From assembly GCA_030490835.1 (NCBI GenBank), contig CM059975.1, positions 5,049,579 to 5,113,578 on the forward strand: DNA of 64,000 bases, in the 5' to 3' direction. Below, piece after piece: positions 47,080 to 58,072 of this stretch; position 1 is the stretch's first letter, and every line of letters begins with the position of its first letter. The DNA is from Annona cherimola. Its lineage: Eukaryota > Streptophyta > Magnoliopsida > Magnoliales > Annonaceae. The position numbers and the translations under genes are program-made. The notes under the pieces are model-generated. The model saw only the letters and a program-made list of their open reading frames with translations. It was not told where the DNA came from and made no database searches.

Positions 47080-49033
47080 GGTGATGACTGATGACAGAAA
47101 CTGTGTTTTTAGCTCTTCTGGTTTGTTTTGGGTATGTTTGTGGTGGAAAAATGGTTCTCTGCTTATTGGATTGGTCCCTTTTAGACACTGGCATGTCATT
47201 TTCTTATTATTGTTCATGGGTCTGGATTGGTGGATATTTTCCTTTCTTTCACTGCATCAGTGATTGCCACCGAAATGCTTTTAATCTGATTGGTTACTGT
47301 TGGCAATATATGGAAATATTGGTAGGGAGAGATGGCAGCATATATATGATCAGGTATGCTATTTAACTGGCTGCATCAGCGTTTGAACTTGTTCTGATTG
47401 GTGGGGTGCGCTGGAATTAAATCAACTTGTAAGATTTTTTATTTTCTTTTCCTTTTTTTTGTCTGTCTGTGGTCGCAGGGACTTAGGGAGTTGTGGCCAG
47501 ACCTTGGACTTCTAATTAACGAATTCCAACCGTCCAAATACTAGTCGCTGCTCCAGTTTCTTGTTTGCGTACGAAGAAGCATGAGATGGATGGTTATATG
47601 TCATCGAGAAATGGCCCACCTCATCGCAACTCCATCGTCTGGTCTTCTAACTTCGCCGCTTTTCTGCCATTATTCAGGTGCTGCTACTTCAGCTTTCAAA
47701 GTGGAAATTTATTGAAGTTTGTTACGGTCACCTGGATTTTGTTTTTTCCTCTCTTTTCTTTTCCCCAGCGGAAGTGAATCTATTTTACGATGATGGCGTA
47801 GCGCCGCAATCAGCAGATCTACTCGATCTGCGTTGGTCACGCCAATTTGGTACCAGGCTACAAAGCTATACTTTGGCTGTCCTTTTTTATTTTGAGACTA
47901 ATCCAAGTGGTGGGTTCGCATGATATAATTTCTCCACCGTGTTATCGTTGGTGAACTGCAGCCTGCGATCTTCGAGATAGTGCCTGGGCCACGAAGTACG
48001 TTCTTGCATGCACTAGAGAATATACCCTATAAGCTAGCCAAAAGACATTGATGGTTTTCGATCTAAAGTTCGTTTGTTTATCATCCTTGTCAACCGCAAC
48101 CATGTTGAAATTGAATGATATTGTCAGACAAGTAGATGACACCGGATCAGATTGCATTACGAAGCTTGATGATGACGATAACGTTGTTGTGGTCGATCTG
48201 ATGCGGAATTATCAAGGTGGCTGATCATCAAAGAGATGGCTTGATGGTCGGCATCACGCGGCATGTGTAGATCAGTGGGCATGTTCTTTTCCCAGTATTT
48301 CACATGGCATGAGGAGACACACAACCTCGCTTGCACTTTTGTCTAGCTATGATTTCATAATCCTAGCCCATGATTGAGTTATGATCCCAACATTTGGTTT
48401 GTTTTTACATGAAGACAGACCAATCAAAACTTTCCTACTTTTCTTTAAAAAAAAAAACTTTCTTGCTTTTTCCTCCCCCACATGCTGCACTTTCTTTTTA
48501 TTTGCATGGGATTTTTTAAATTACAATCTAACTCAATCATATCAAAATTGATAGGGCATCAAACTATGTGGCAGCCGATTAATCACTCAACCAAGTTTAG
48601 TGTAGCAATAAACTGAAATCATGCATGATATTAAAAGGAAGGCAATATAAGAACTTAAGGGCAGGATCCACTACAAAGAAAATATGCGCGACGTGTGGCA
48701 CTTTTTGTTGTGAAAGACTTCGCAATTGACTGACGATTAAGATGACCACTGTTGCTAAAACTTAACTTTTAGTAATAAATGTTAAAAAAATGACTCTTTA
48801 GTAACAAGATTTATCGTTAGTTAAAGTTAAATTTTTTACCGTAACTGACAAAAAATGTATGAAGCCTTGTTTTAGTATATACCACGTACGCCTAAGCTAT
48901 AGCAAATCATCACAATCAAAAAAAGAAAAAAAAAATATAACCAAATCATAAGACATATATATAGTGATACATGTTAAAGGCTATCGGCTAACTATATGCT
49001 TTCAATTACGGGCTTTGCACACAAGTACCTAGC
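47080..49033 (+). repeat. Duplicated UFO 3' flank, copy 1
   Basis: This block aligns, with many substitutions and indels, to 58073-59965 in the same orientation. Examples: gtggtgatga at 47080 and 58076; ctgttggcaatatatgg at 47297 and 58281; ggctgcatcagcgtttgaacttgttc at 47370 versus ggttgcatcagcgtttgaacttgttc at 58352; ccgcaatcagcagatc at 47803 and 58664; and the end, caattacgggctttgc versus caattgtgggctttgc. It is noncoding in both copies. The UFO coding region itself has no second copy in the window. Confidence 0.85.
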
Positions 49034-49042
49034 TCCAAGTTG

Positions 49043-49354
49043 CCCTGTACCCTGGTGCACTTAACTTTAGTGCACCTGGGTGCATTAAATCTGTTTTAAC
49101 TCATTTTTTTATTTTTTGAAAAAAAATTTATACAAATGTTAATCTAAGTGTATTTATTAAATTACCTAAAATGTTGTTAATTTTTAAAAATAAAAAATAA
49201 ATATCTAAAATACTCCAAAAATGGTAAAAATTGATACACATGTTAAATATACTTAGATTAACACTTATATAAAAAAATTTAAAAAAAATTAAAAAATGGT
49301 TTAATGCACCCACGTGCACTGAAGCTAAGTGCACCCAGGTGCAAGGGATCGCGT
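49043..49354. mobile_element. Foldback MULE-like MITE (copy D, 312 bp)
   Basis: Perfect 9-bp duplication tccaagttg at 49034-49042 and 49355-49363. The arms are 'ctggtgcacttaactttagtgcacctgggtgcatt' and its mirror, with the shared inner arm (aatctaagtgtattta and, mirrored, taaatatacttagatt). The paralogous position near 59955-59975 has the site once without the element (ggcaatttgtacc), which acts as an empty site. The outer tip resembles copy A. Confidence 0.9.
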
Positions 49355-49363
49355 TCCAAGTTG

Positions 49364-52164
49364 TCCCATATATATAATAGAGGTTCTTTTAATGACAATT
49401 TTCATCACTAAAAGGTAACTTTTTGCAAAATTTATTATATTATTATTGCTAAAAATAGTTTTTAATGACAATAATCATATGTTACCAAATAGAGTTTTTT
49501 TATGACAATAAATATTAAGTGTCCTAAAGATATGCTAGAAAATATTAGTTTTCTTGCAGTGAAGCTAAGTCACAACCACTGTTATGAAAGTTAGATTGGC
49601 CAGTTCAATTGATTAAATTAGAAATTCATTGCATGTTTAGTTCATTCATAACTAATCCGATTATATAGTTAAAAATTAGATAAACCGATTGAACCAATTT
49701 GGGTAGTCTAGTTCAAGTATTTTAAAATTAAATCTTGTTCTTGTTAGTTAATGAGGTTAATTTTCTTTGATTCAATATGTTATATTTATACTTTGTTAAT
49801 GTATATACTTTCTTATTGGTATATATTTATATTTATCTCAATTTATATTATAATCAAGCCTTAAGACATTTTTATAATTTTAATATAGAAATAACATCCC
49901 CCACCTATCAATTCGAGAGACGCATTCAAGTTTTTATCTAAAACCAAAAGAGAAAGCTCCCGAGAAGGACGCAACCCCAACATTCTAACCTATCATTTGC
50001 ATCTAAGGGAGCATTGCCCCGGTCACCTACACTACCCACAGGTGATGTTAATATATATACTTAGTTAATGTATCTCTGAAAAGATTTTATTAACTTTTTC
50101 TATAAATTTTAGTTATTAGAGTGATACATTCTAGGTTTACCATATAGTGATATATATGAGGCATGAATATTGAAATTTATTAATATTTAATTATTTTAAT
50201 TAAATATTTATAATGTTAAAAATATGTAATGATGAAGTCACTGGTTTAAGCTAATTTAATTTTTTTTAACCCATTGGAACCAAAATAGATGACTTCACCT
50301 GTTGGATCACGAGTCTATTTCTGAAAACAACATTGGCAATGACTCAATACGTGAAACCAAAACCCAATCCCTCTATCCTCCATGGTCTTCCATTATAACT
50401 CTCCCTTTACACTTTTCGTTTTCAAAACGGATCATATACAAATTATCATTAACTTCAAGGAAGGAACTTGTACTTTGATCTTCCACAATCATCCAATTGC
50501 TGCTATATATAAAGATTTTTTATTTTAACTACGAGAAGACCGACAGAACTAAGCAACGTAGGAGAGCCATTCGGACCCATGCACTTGATGGCAAAGTCTT
50601 TCATAAACAGCACCTGCAATTCCTCAATTAGCAAGCTTTCTTCTGGTGTTGTCATTTTAATATGGACCATGATCTTCTCAGAAAAATAAATTGTATTTCT
50701 AAACCTACTCTGAATTCGTCAATCTCTTGCAAAATCTCTCCAAAAACAAATGGACCAGCAATCAAAAGTAGAAAAGGAAAACCTCAACTCATCTCTTCAC
50801 GGCAAAATCACGTTAGAGATTAGAGAGAAAGGACTTTCCTAATGAAAAATACTACTACTCATGTTCAAGATCAGTAATTAACTTTTTAATAATCTTTAAT
50901 ATTTTCATACCTTGTTCAATTACTTTCATCCATTTTTATGCCTTCCTGTTATTCTCTTATGGCCATTTCTTTGAATAAATTTAATCATCCTCACACTTAG
51001 TATATTTTTTCCCATTTTATTAGTTATTGGTTTTATATATAAATTTTTCCAGTTTATAAAAACCAAGTGTTCCTAAGCATTCACTTAGTTTAATTTTTCC
51101 CAAGTTATTGGTTTTATATAATATATTTTTCCCAAGTAACATTTTATTAGTTCCTGTTCCCATTTTTCCCATTTTATAAATTTAACCCTCCTTACACTTA
51201 CAATCAAATATATACTATATATAGCATAAATTAACTGAATTTTGTTTTACTAGCCAAATTCCTCATTTAAAAAAAATCTACTATCAACCTTTCACATTTT
51301 ACATTTTTCCCAACAACCCTGCAGCTGTTGAGGGCCATGCGGATGGCATACATTGATTAGGTAAGTCATGCATGTCGCTGGAGGTTCTTTCAAATCTAGA
51401 TAAATTGCAATATTGACACTACTTATTCTAAGTGGAATGGAATAAAGATGGAATGAGATGTCACATCTTCTAATGCATCTTTACTCTTTCCAATACATTT
51501 TTACTCACTTCTAATATAATTTTACTCAATACCAATGCAACTTTATCCATTTTCAATATTTCATCTAAAATTCTTATTTCATCCTCATCTCATCTCATCT
51601 CTAAATTGTCCCGAGTTCTATAAGGGAGTAAATCCTTTAGATTTTCCATTGTTATTTATCCTAGTATTCATGAAATTTGTTACGAGGAAGTCTACCAACT
51701 CTATATAGATTAGGATTGCTGATGAGGCTACCTGCAAAACTCTAATAAAGTGTTCCACGAACAGGAACTTCCCCCCATGGCTTCTCTTCAGATGCAACGT
51801 CAGGATTTCAAATTCATCAGGCAGCCAGTGGCAAGGATCACACGGGCAACAACTTAATGCTTTGATGACAGAGAAAAGAAGCTTTTCTCTGGGAACGGCT
51901 TCGGTGGAAACCAGGTTAGCTATCAACGGAAATTTCCTATAAATTATTGATTTTTAACAATAAAAATCCCACGAACCGCGATGATGAACTTCCCTAAGAT
52001 GAGGAGATGTGTACACTGCTAGCTTTAAGACTCCGGGCAATCGTAGCGAACTTCAAACAGAGGGCTCATTATGGGGTAAAAAAAATGTTTATTTCTGATT
52101 ATATACGAAAAAATGTTGTTTTGGGTTCTATACGAGAAAAATTGTGTGAGAATTGAGGAAAATT
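49364..52164. other. AT-rich intergenic region
   Basis: No supportable gene. 49575-50340 starts and ends with weakly matching inverted ends (agttagattggccagttcaa and ttggatcacgagtctattt) and may be a decayed relative of the TIR element at 1563. At 51000-51180 short phrases (cccattttattagttattggttttatata) repeat in tandem. Minus-strand frames at 51.6-51.9 kb have no recognisable domain. Confidence 0.4.
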
Positions 52165-52402
52165 GTATATGAAGGATGTGTTAAGAAAGCAATATTTTTT
52201 ATATAAAAATTTGTGAAATAAGAAAAAATGATATGATATGATATGATGATGATGATGAGTAAAGAAAATAAAATCAAAATAAATAGGTTTGTTGCATAAG
52301 CAGTTGCGTATAAATGTAATTGTATAGGAAAATATAAAGAAATAATTTTTAAAAAAAATGGCAAAAAGTTTTGATTTGAAAAGATTTAGAGAGCCAAACA
52401 CA
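52165..52402. mobile_element. Tourist/Harbinger-like MITE remnant
   Basis: Same interior wording as the 13733 copy ('gatatgatatgatgatgatgatgagtaaag', 'aaaataaataggtt', 'ttgtataggaaaatataaag'), ending with 'gagccaaacacaca'. The left end (ggatgtgtt) is weak and no clean TTA/TAA duplication is visible. Confidence 0.5.
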
Positions 52403-52494
52403 CACAATGAAAAAGTATTTTATTATTTCGTGAAAATGAGAAAAAAAATTAAAATATTTCACCTTATCCTTATTTCACCTTATCTTTTTCATGT

Positions 52495-52682
52495 TGTTGA
52501 CAAAATATGTTTATTATGTAATATCATGCAAGTTGGTGTAATTATGTAAATTGTATAAACTCATTACATATATATAGTGGACTATGGCAACCCTAAAATA
52601 TATGAAAGTGAAGGTTGCCGTCGTGGAGTAGGGGAGTTCCGAACCACGTAAATCTATGCGTGTTTGAACAATAATCACAACA
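52495..52682 (+). repeat. 5' LTR of the copia element (188 bp)
   Basis: Starts TGTTGACAAAATATG and ends ATAATCACAACA. It contains tatatatagtgg (52571 on) as a possible TATA region. It differs from the 3' LTR at three positions (ttgg/tcgg, actatgg/actgtgg, aaatata/aaacata). Confidence 0.95.
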
Positions 52683-52696
52683 TGGTATCAGAGCAC
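52683..52696 (+). promoter_or_regulatory. Primer binding site, initiator Met tRNA
   Basis: TGGTATCAGAGCAC immediately follows the 5' LTR, the standard plant initiator methionine tRNA complement. Confidence 0.93.
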
Positions 52697-53204
52697 GGTT
52701 ACGTCCTCTCCAGATTGATCTCCGGCAGCAGGCGTTCGGATCACCCAATGAGAAAATAGAAGACGACTGTTGGAGGCTTGCTGTGGTGGACGCAAACTGC
52801 CAGGATCGATACCCCCACACATTTCGGTGGTGGACGTCAGACGCCAGAACGCAGAAGTACAGAATCCTATTTTTCGCGCCCCTCCACGCGTCTCCTTTCT
52901 TGCTGGCCGCTGCTACCACCCAAAGGTCGCCATCGCCATCCGTCTCCGGCAGATCCACAGCAGATCGCCGGCCCCGTTGCAGCCTGTGTCTTCTCCGGCA
53001 GCGTTTGCCGTCTAGCAGATTGCCGCACGCTTTCGTTTCCAGCAGCAATCCAGCCGCCCCGGCCGCGGCTCCTTCTCCGGCAACGGCAGCGACGGAAGCA
53101 GCTGCACAAACGCTGCCCGCAGTAGCATCTTCTCCTTCGGCTTCCGCCGCACGCCATTGCCGCACGCCACCTGGTTCTCCTCCAGCTCCGTCTCTTGCAG
53201 ATCC

Positions 53205-53318
53205 GTCCAGCAACACGATCTCCTCATCTGGGAACGCCAGATCCACGGTGCGCCGCCCGGACACCACCTCCAGCACCACGATTCCGAAGCTGAAGACGTC
53301 CGATTTGGCGGTGGCGCT
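53205..53318 (-). pseudogene. Captured fragment of a receptor-like kinase (RLK S.2 / lectin-RLK type)
   Basis: On the minus strand this reads RSATAKSDVFSFGIVVLEVV followed by SGRRTVDLAFPDEEIVLLD. This is kinase subdomain IX (DVxSFGxxxLE) plus the stretch to 'LLDW', with closest remembered wording in Arabidopsis Receptor-like protein kinase S.2 (At2g32800). Just upstream on the same strand (to about 53345) a shifted frame gives LPPES, as expected before this block in that kinase. After LLD the reading frame is lost. It is a fragment of roughly 40-60 codons with no signal, membrane segment or catalytic loop. Confidence 0.85.
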
Positions 53319-53544
53319 CCTCTTTTTGGAGACTCTCCGGTGGCAGTTATTCTCCATAGCTTCTGCCACTGGGGCTCGTTTCGGCGGCTCGCCAGCAGCT
53401 AGCTCTCCAGATTGGTCTGGGTCTGGTTGAGTTTCATGCTGCGCATGTAGCTGGCGACGCCGGAGCAGGATCTCTATTTGTGGAGCTTGGGTGCCCACTC
53501 CATCTTGCCTGCACGGCTGCTGCTGTTGATGCTTGGAGGAGGTG

Positions 53545-53604
53545 GCGGATGCTGTCCATCGTGCCAGGCACGAGATCCATGAGCACCGCGCGAGGCACGT
53601 AGTG
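53545..53604 (-). pseudogene. Captured fragment of a beta-tubulin gene
   Basis: On the minus strand this reads HYVPRAVLMDLVPGTMDSIR. Beta-tubulins have (Y/F)VPRAVLMDLEPGTMDS(V/I)R near residue 60-78, so 17 or more residues match with one E-to-V change. Homology stops on both sides. It lies in a different frame from the kinase fragment 230 bp away, on the same strand, so at least two unrelated genes contributed. Confidence 0.82.
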
Positions 53605-53784
53605 GCTGCTAATGCTACAGCAAGGACTAGCAGAACGAACTGCCTTGTCATCTCTCTCTCACTCTCATCGTCTCGGCTTCCGCCTCTGATTTTGAGCAGA
53701 GTCGGAGCGGAACAGATCTGATTTTTTTTAGATCTAGTTTCTTGAGCAGAGCAAACTCTCATCAGCCAGGTATTTCTGGTCTTC

Positions 53785-56700
53785 ATGGCTTCTTCTTTGG
53801 GCAATAATGATACCAACATAAAGTTAACTACCAATTTGCTAAATGGAAACAATTATCTGTCATGGGCAAGAGCAGTTACTGTAGCTCTGAGTGGAAAATC
53901 CAAACTCGGATATATTAACGGTAAAATTTCTACTCCAAAGCCCGAAGACTCTATTTTTGAAGAATGGTTAACTATGGATAACTTAGTCATGACATGGCTA
54001 TTTAATTCAATGGAACCACAAATATATGAGATTTTTGCTTATTCGGAAAATGCAAAATTTTTGTGGGATTCTCTCAAAGAAGTGTATGGTCAAGAGAACA
54101 ATGCTTCCAGGATTTTTGAATTGCAACAAGAAATTGCTTGTGCAGAACAAAATTCAGATCAATCGTTTGTTGACTACTTAGGTTTTTTGAAAAAGCGTTG
54201 GGATGAACTAAGACAATATCGTCCTCCAGTTGACACCATAGAAAATTTTTTAAAAAGAGAAGAGCAAGACCGAACTTTTCAGTTACTGGCTGGCCTAAAA
54301 CCAGATTATGAAGATCTTAAGAGACAGATATTAATGAGTCCTTCACTTCCTTCATTCTCCAATGTTTGTGCCATTATCCAACAAGAAGAAACACGAAGAC
54401 GGGCAATGAAATCAGATAATAAAATAGGAACTGAAAGTCATGCTCTCGCTATTAAATCCAACCTGAAAGGAACAACCACATTTCGAGGCAGAGGCCATCG
54501 TCCATATTGTGATCATTGTAACAAAGCTGGACATAGTAAAGATCGTTGCTGGGTCTTATATCCCTATTTAAGAACCTCTAAAGGGAAGGAGTCTGATAAC
54601 CAAATAGCAGCCCAAGTCAGTGCAAGTGTTCCTTCTTCTCAATCTGCAATAGAAAGTCTAGCAAAGCAACTTCAACTTCTTATTCAGCAAAACACTTCCC
54701 AAGGCTCTTCCACATCATTTGCTCAGCCTTCTGGTATGGCTTTATTCTCTTCTTCTCATGAAAATGGTTGGGTAATAGATTCTGGTGCAACTGATCATAT
54801 GAGTGGGAATGTCCATTGTCTATCAAAACTTCACTCTAAAGTAGCAATGCCTTCAGTCACAGTTGCCAATGGACAAATAGTTCCAATTCAAGGAGTTGGA
54901 CAAACTCAATTGCTCTCCAACACCTCTGAAGTTTTATATGTTCCATCGTTAACCACTAATTTATTGTCTGTCAGCAAGATTACTAATGATTTGAATTGCA
55001 ATGTGGTTTTTTCTCCAAACTCGGTGATTTTTCAGGACAGGGCCACGGGGATGAAGATTGGTGAAGGAAAAATCAATCAGGGTCTCTATGTCTTAGAGAC
55101 ATCACAAAAGGCTTTTATTGGGGAGAAAGACACAACTTCTTCTTTACTATGGCATCGAAGATTAGGACATCCTTCTAATCCAATACTGCACTTTTTTAAT
55201 TCTTCCATGTCAGTTGCTGAATGTGAAGCTTGTCATTTTTCTAAACAGCATAGATTGCCTTTTCCAAGACATTCTAGTTTCTCACATAAACCTTTTGATT
55301 TAGTTCATTCAGATGTTTGGGGACCTGCCCCAATAGACTCTCGTGAGGGTTACAAATATTTTGTTACATTCATTGATGACATGTCTCGTTCCACTTGGAT
55401 CTATTTACTAAAAGCCAAAACTGATGTCCTGCAAGTTTTTCAGAACTTCCATAATATGATTATCACTCAATTTGGTGCTGCATTAAAAATACTGAGAACT
55501 GACAATGGTACTGAATATGTCAATCATTCTTTTTCGTCTTACCTCACATCTCATGGCATTATTCATCAAACTTCCTGTGTAGGGACTCCTCAACAGAATG
55601 GGATTGCTGAACGGAAAAATAGACACATCCTAGAAACAACTAGAGCCTTGCTATTTCAAATGCATGTTCCAAAACAATACTGGTCTGATGCTGTTCTTAC
55701 CAGTTGTTATCTTATCAATCGTCTACCAAGTCGCTTGTTGAAATTCCAAACTCCTCTAGAAATTTTACGAGGAAGAAAACCTGATATTAGTCATCTTCGT
55801 GTCTTTGGTTGTCTCTGCTATGTGCATGTTCAAAATCATAGTAAATTTGCTTCCCGTGCTCATCGATGTGTCTTTCTTGGTTATTCCTCTACTCAAAAAG
55901 GATACAAATGTTATGCTCCTGATCTACACAGGCTGTTTATTTCCCGAGATGTTTCCTTTGTTGAGAATCAACCTTTCTTTTCAACTCAGGTTCAAAGTCA
56001 GGGGGAGTATATTCACAATGACTTTGCACCTAGGCCATTACCATTATCCTCAACTACTAATGAAGAGTCAGCTATGAGAGAAGATGACATTTCTATTTCT
56101 CCTCCTCCTGAAGACCCCGTGGCCCTTCATGAAGACCATGTGGCTCCTTCTCATGAAGACCTTGTGGCTTCTCGTAGATCTTCACGAGTTCCAAGACCTC
56201 CTTCTAGACTACAAGATTTCTATACTTATCATGCAGCAGTTTTTCCTATTCAGGATTATATAGGCTATGATAAAATCTCCATGAAGCATTCTACTTTTTT
56301 AACCAGTATCGATTCTCATAATGAGCCTACAAGTTTTCATGAAGCCATTAGCCTGCCACGGTGGAAAATTGCTATGGAAGATGAACTCAAAGCTCTTGAT
56401 AAAAATCAAACATGGGATATTGTTCAACTACCAAAAGGAAAAAGACTAGTAGGGTGCAAATGGGTATATAGAATTAAATACAAAGAAGACGGATCTATAG
56501 AAAGATATAAGGCCAGGCTCGTTGCAAAAGGATTTACTCAAACATATGGTATTGACTATAAAGATACATTTGCACCTGTTATTAAGATGAACACAGTCAG
56601 AATTTTAATGTCTGTAGCTGTTAATTTTGGATGGTCATTGTTCCAGATGGATGTCAAAAATGCTTTTTTGCAGGGGGATCTAGAGGAAGAAGTATATATG

Positions 56701-57645
56701 AGACTTCCGCCTGGACACATGTTAGAAGAACAAAAGCATTTGGTATGTAAACTGAATAAAGCGATCTATGGCTTGAAACAGTCTCCCAGAGCATGGTATA
56801 GTAAACTCAGTACTGCACTTATTAGGTTTGGCTTTGTCAAATGTACCTCAGATTCCTCAATGTTTGTCAAAAGGAATAATCTCAAAATGGTGGTTGTCTT
56901 GATTTATGTTGATGATATAATCATCACTGGAAATGACAACGTTGGAATTTCAGATCTCAAAAAGTACTTCAGCAAAACATTTGACATGAAGGATCTCGGT
57001 AAGTTGAAATATTTTCTAGGAATGGAAATTGCTTACTCTAAGAAGGGATTATTTTTGTGTCAAAGAAAATACACTCTAGATCTGTTAAAGGAAACTGGAA
57101 AACTGGGAGCAAAACCAGTTGATACTCCAATGAATTATACAGCCAAATTTATTAAAACAAGTGAGCCACTAGAGAATCCTGGAAGGTTTCAAAGGCTTGT
57201 GGGAAAATTAATATATCTTACTGTCACAAGGCCCGATATTTCTTATGCTGTGAGCTTTATTAGTCAGTTTATGCATTCCCCTACTATTGAGCATATGAAA
57301 ATGGCAGATCACATTCTCAGATATTTGAAATCTTGTCCAGGTAAAGGAATATGGATGAAACCTCATGGCCATATTAGTGCTTCTCTTCATATGGAAATCC
57401 TTGGATATACAGATGCAGATTGGGCAGGAAATCCAAAAGATAGAAAATCAACAACAGGATACTGTACTTTTGTTGGTGGAAATCTTGTAACATGGAAAAG
57501 TAAAAAACAAAACGTTGTGGCAAGATCAAGTGCTGAAGCAGAATATAGGGCTATGACTTCTACTGCAAGTGAACTGATTTGGTTGAAATCTGTTTTACAG
57601 GAACTAGGCTTTCACATTCAAAAGCCAATTAAAATTGTTTTGTGA
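53785..57645 (+). CDS. gag-pol: Copia gag-pol polyprotein, truncated by a frameshift
   Basis: 1,286 codons. Gag (UBN2 type; [10 protein letters not shown], then [14 protein letters not shown]) is followed by a CCHC knuckle at about residue 242 ([14 protein letters not shown]). The protease has [10 protein letters not shown] with Asp332. Integrase has the HHCC block ([19 protein letters not shown]) and catalytic D510, D573 and E609 (35-residue D-to-E spacing). RT has YVDD at 1041-1044. RNase H begins [20 protein letters not shown] at about 1207. An extra A in the AAAA run at 57631-57634 shifts the frame, giving a stop at 57643-57645 and losing about 80 C-terminal residues. Everything upstream of that looks intact. 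Confidence 0.93.
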   Translation: MASSLGNNDTNIKLTTNLLNGNNYLSWARAVTVALSGKSKLGYINGKISTPKPEDSIFEEWLTMDNLVMTWLFNSMEPQIYEIFAYSENAKFLWDSLKEVYGQENNASRIFELQQEIACAEQNSDQSFVDYLGFLKKRWDELRQYRPPVDTIENFLKREEQDRTFQLLAGLKPDYEDLKRQILMSPSLPSFSNVCAIIQQEETRRRAMKSDNKIGTESHALAIKSNLKGTTTFRGRGHRPYCDHCNKAGHSKDRCWVLYPYLRTSKGKESDNQIAAQVSASVPSSQSAIESLAKQLQLLIQQNTSQGSSTSFAQPSGMALFSSSHENGWVIDSGATDHMSGNVHCLSKLHSKVAMPSVTVANGQIVPIQGVGQTQLLSNTSEVLYVPSLTTNLLSVSKITNDLNCNVVFSPNSVIFQDRATGMKIGEGKINQGLYVLETSQKAFIGEKDTTSSLLWHRRLGHPSNPILHFFNSSMSVAECEACHFSKQHRLPFPRHSSFSHKPFDLVHSDVWGPAPIDSREGYKYFVTFIDDMSRSTWIYLLKAKTDVLQVFQNFHNMIITQFGAALKILRTDNGTEYVNHSFSSYLTSHGIIHQTSCVGTPQQNGIAERKNRHILETTRALLFQMHVPKQYWSDAVLTSCYLINRLPSRLLKFQTPLEILRGRKPDISHLRVFGCLCYVHVQNHSKFASRAHRCVFLGYSSTQKGYKCYAPDLHRLFISRDVSFVENQPFFSTQVQSQGEYIHNDFAPRPLPLSSTTNEESAMREDDISISPPPEDPVALHEDHVAPSHEDLVASRRSSRVPRPPSRLQDFYTYHAAVFPIQDYIGYDKISMKHSTFLTSIDSHNEPTSFHEAISLPRWKIAMEDELKALDKNQTWDIVQLPKGKRLVGCKWVYRIKYKEDGSIERYKARLVAKGFTQTYGIDYKDTFAPVIKMNTVRILMSVAVNFGWSLFQMDVKNAFLQGDLEEEVYMRLPPGHMLEEQKHLVCKLNKAIYGLKQSPRAWYSKLSTALIRFGFVKCTSDSSMFVKRNNLKMVVVLIYVDDIIITGNDNVGISDLKKYFSKTFDMKDLGKLKYFLGMEIAYSKKGLFLCQRKYTLDLLKETGKLGAKPVDTPMNYTAKFIKTSEPLENPGRFQRLVGKLIYLTVTRPDISYAVSFISQFMHSPTIEHMKMADHILRYLKSCPGKGIWMKPHGHISASLHMEILGYTDADWAGNPKDRKSTTGYCTFVGGNLVTWKSKKQNVVARSSAEAEYRAMTSTASELIWLKSVLQELGFHIQKPIKIVL

Positions 57646-57877
57646 TAATCAAGCAGCTATTCACATAGCGTCAAATCCAGTTTTTCATGAGAGAACTAAA
57701 CATATTGAAGTCGATTGTCATTATGTTCGAGATAAAGTACAAGAGAAGATTGTTGAAACTCCATATATTAGAAGCCATGATCAACTTGCGGACATATTCA
57801 CAAAAGCATTGCCAAGGAGACATTTCGAGGAAATACTGAAAAAAATGAATTTCACAAATATTTATTCACCAACTTGA
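57635..57877 (+). pseudogene. Displaced C terminus of the copia RNase H
   Basis: In the frame one base later the RNase H continues ([20 protein letters not shown], then [13 protein letters not shown], then [20 protein letters not shown]), the standard end of copia pol. The catalytic Asp of CDN and the last conserved blocks are here, out of frame with the polyprotein. Confidence 0.92.
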
Positions 57878-57884
57878 GGGGGAG
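57874..57884 (+). promoter_or_regulatory. Polypurine tract of the copia element
   Basis: TTGAGGGGGAG just before the 3' LTR, overlapping the end of pol; 'TTGAGGGGGAGTGTTG' is the classic copia junction. Confidence 0.93.
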
Positions 57885-58072
57885 TGTTGACAAAATATGT
57901 TTATTATGTAATATCATGCAAGTCGGTGTAATTATGTAAATTGTATAAACTCATTACATATATATAGTGGACTGTGGCAACCCTAAAACATATGAAAGTG
58001 AAGGTTGCCGTCGTGGAGTAGGGGAGTTCCGAACCACGTAAATCTATGCGTGTTTGAACAATAATCACAACA
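57885..58072 (+). repeat. 3' LTR of the copia element (188 bp)
   Basis: Same length and ends as the 5' LTR, with three transition differences (about 1.6%). Confidence 0.95.

Larger units (their letters stand above)
52697..53784 (+). other. GC-rich copia leader with foreign sequence
   Basis: 1.09 kb between the primer site and the gag-pol start. It is far more GC-rich than the LTRs and pol, and nothing in it looks like retrotransposon coding sequence in the sense direction. On the antisense strand it holds the kinase and tubulin fragments annotated separately. The antisense strand is also open for about 400 codons (52593-53852), which is probably a by-product of GC-rich composition. Confidence 0.8.
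52495..58072 (+). mobile_element. Ty1/copia retrotransposon with captured host-gene DNA (5.58 kb)
   Basis: LTRs of 188 bp (52495-52682 and 57885-58072) are flanked by a perfect 5-bp TSD, catgt (52490-52494 and 58073-58077). The order is LTR, primer site, 1.1-kb GC-rich leader, gag-pol polyprotein with integrase before RT (copia order), polypurine tract, LTR. The two LTRs differ at three positions, all transitions. The leader carries antisense fragments of host genes, and pol has a one-base insertion in RNase H, so this copy is probably defective. Confidence 0.95.

Noticed and set aside
52593..53852. 419-codon antisense ORF across the copia leader
   Set aside because: It includes LTR sequence and both captured fragments, one of them out of frame. 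The openness is explained by GC-rich composition, so it is not reported as a gene.
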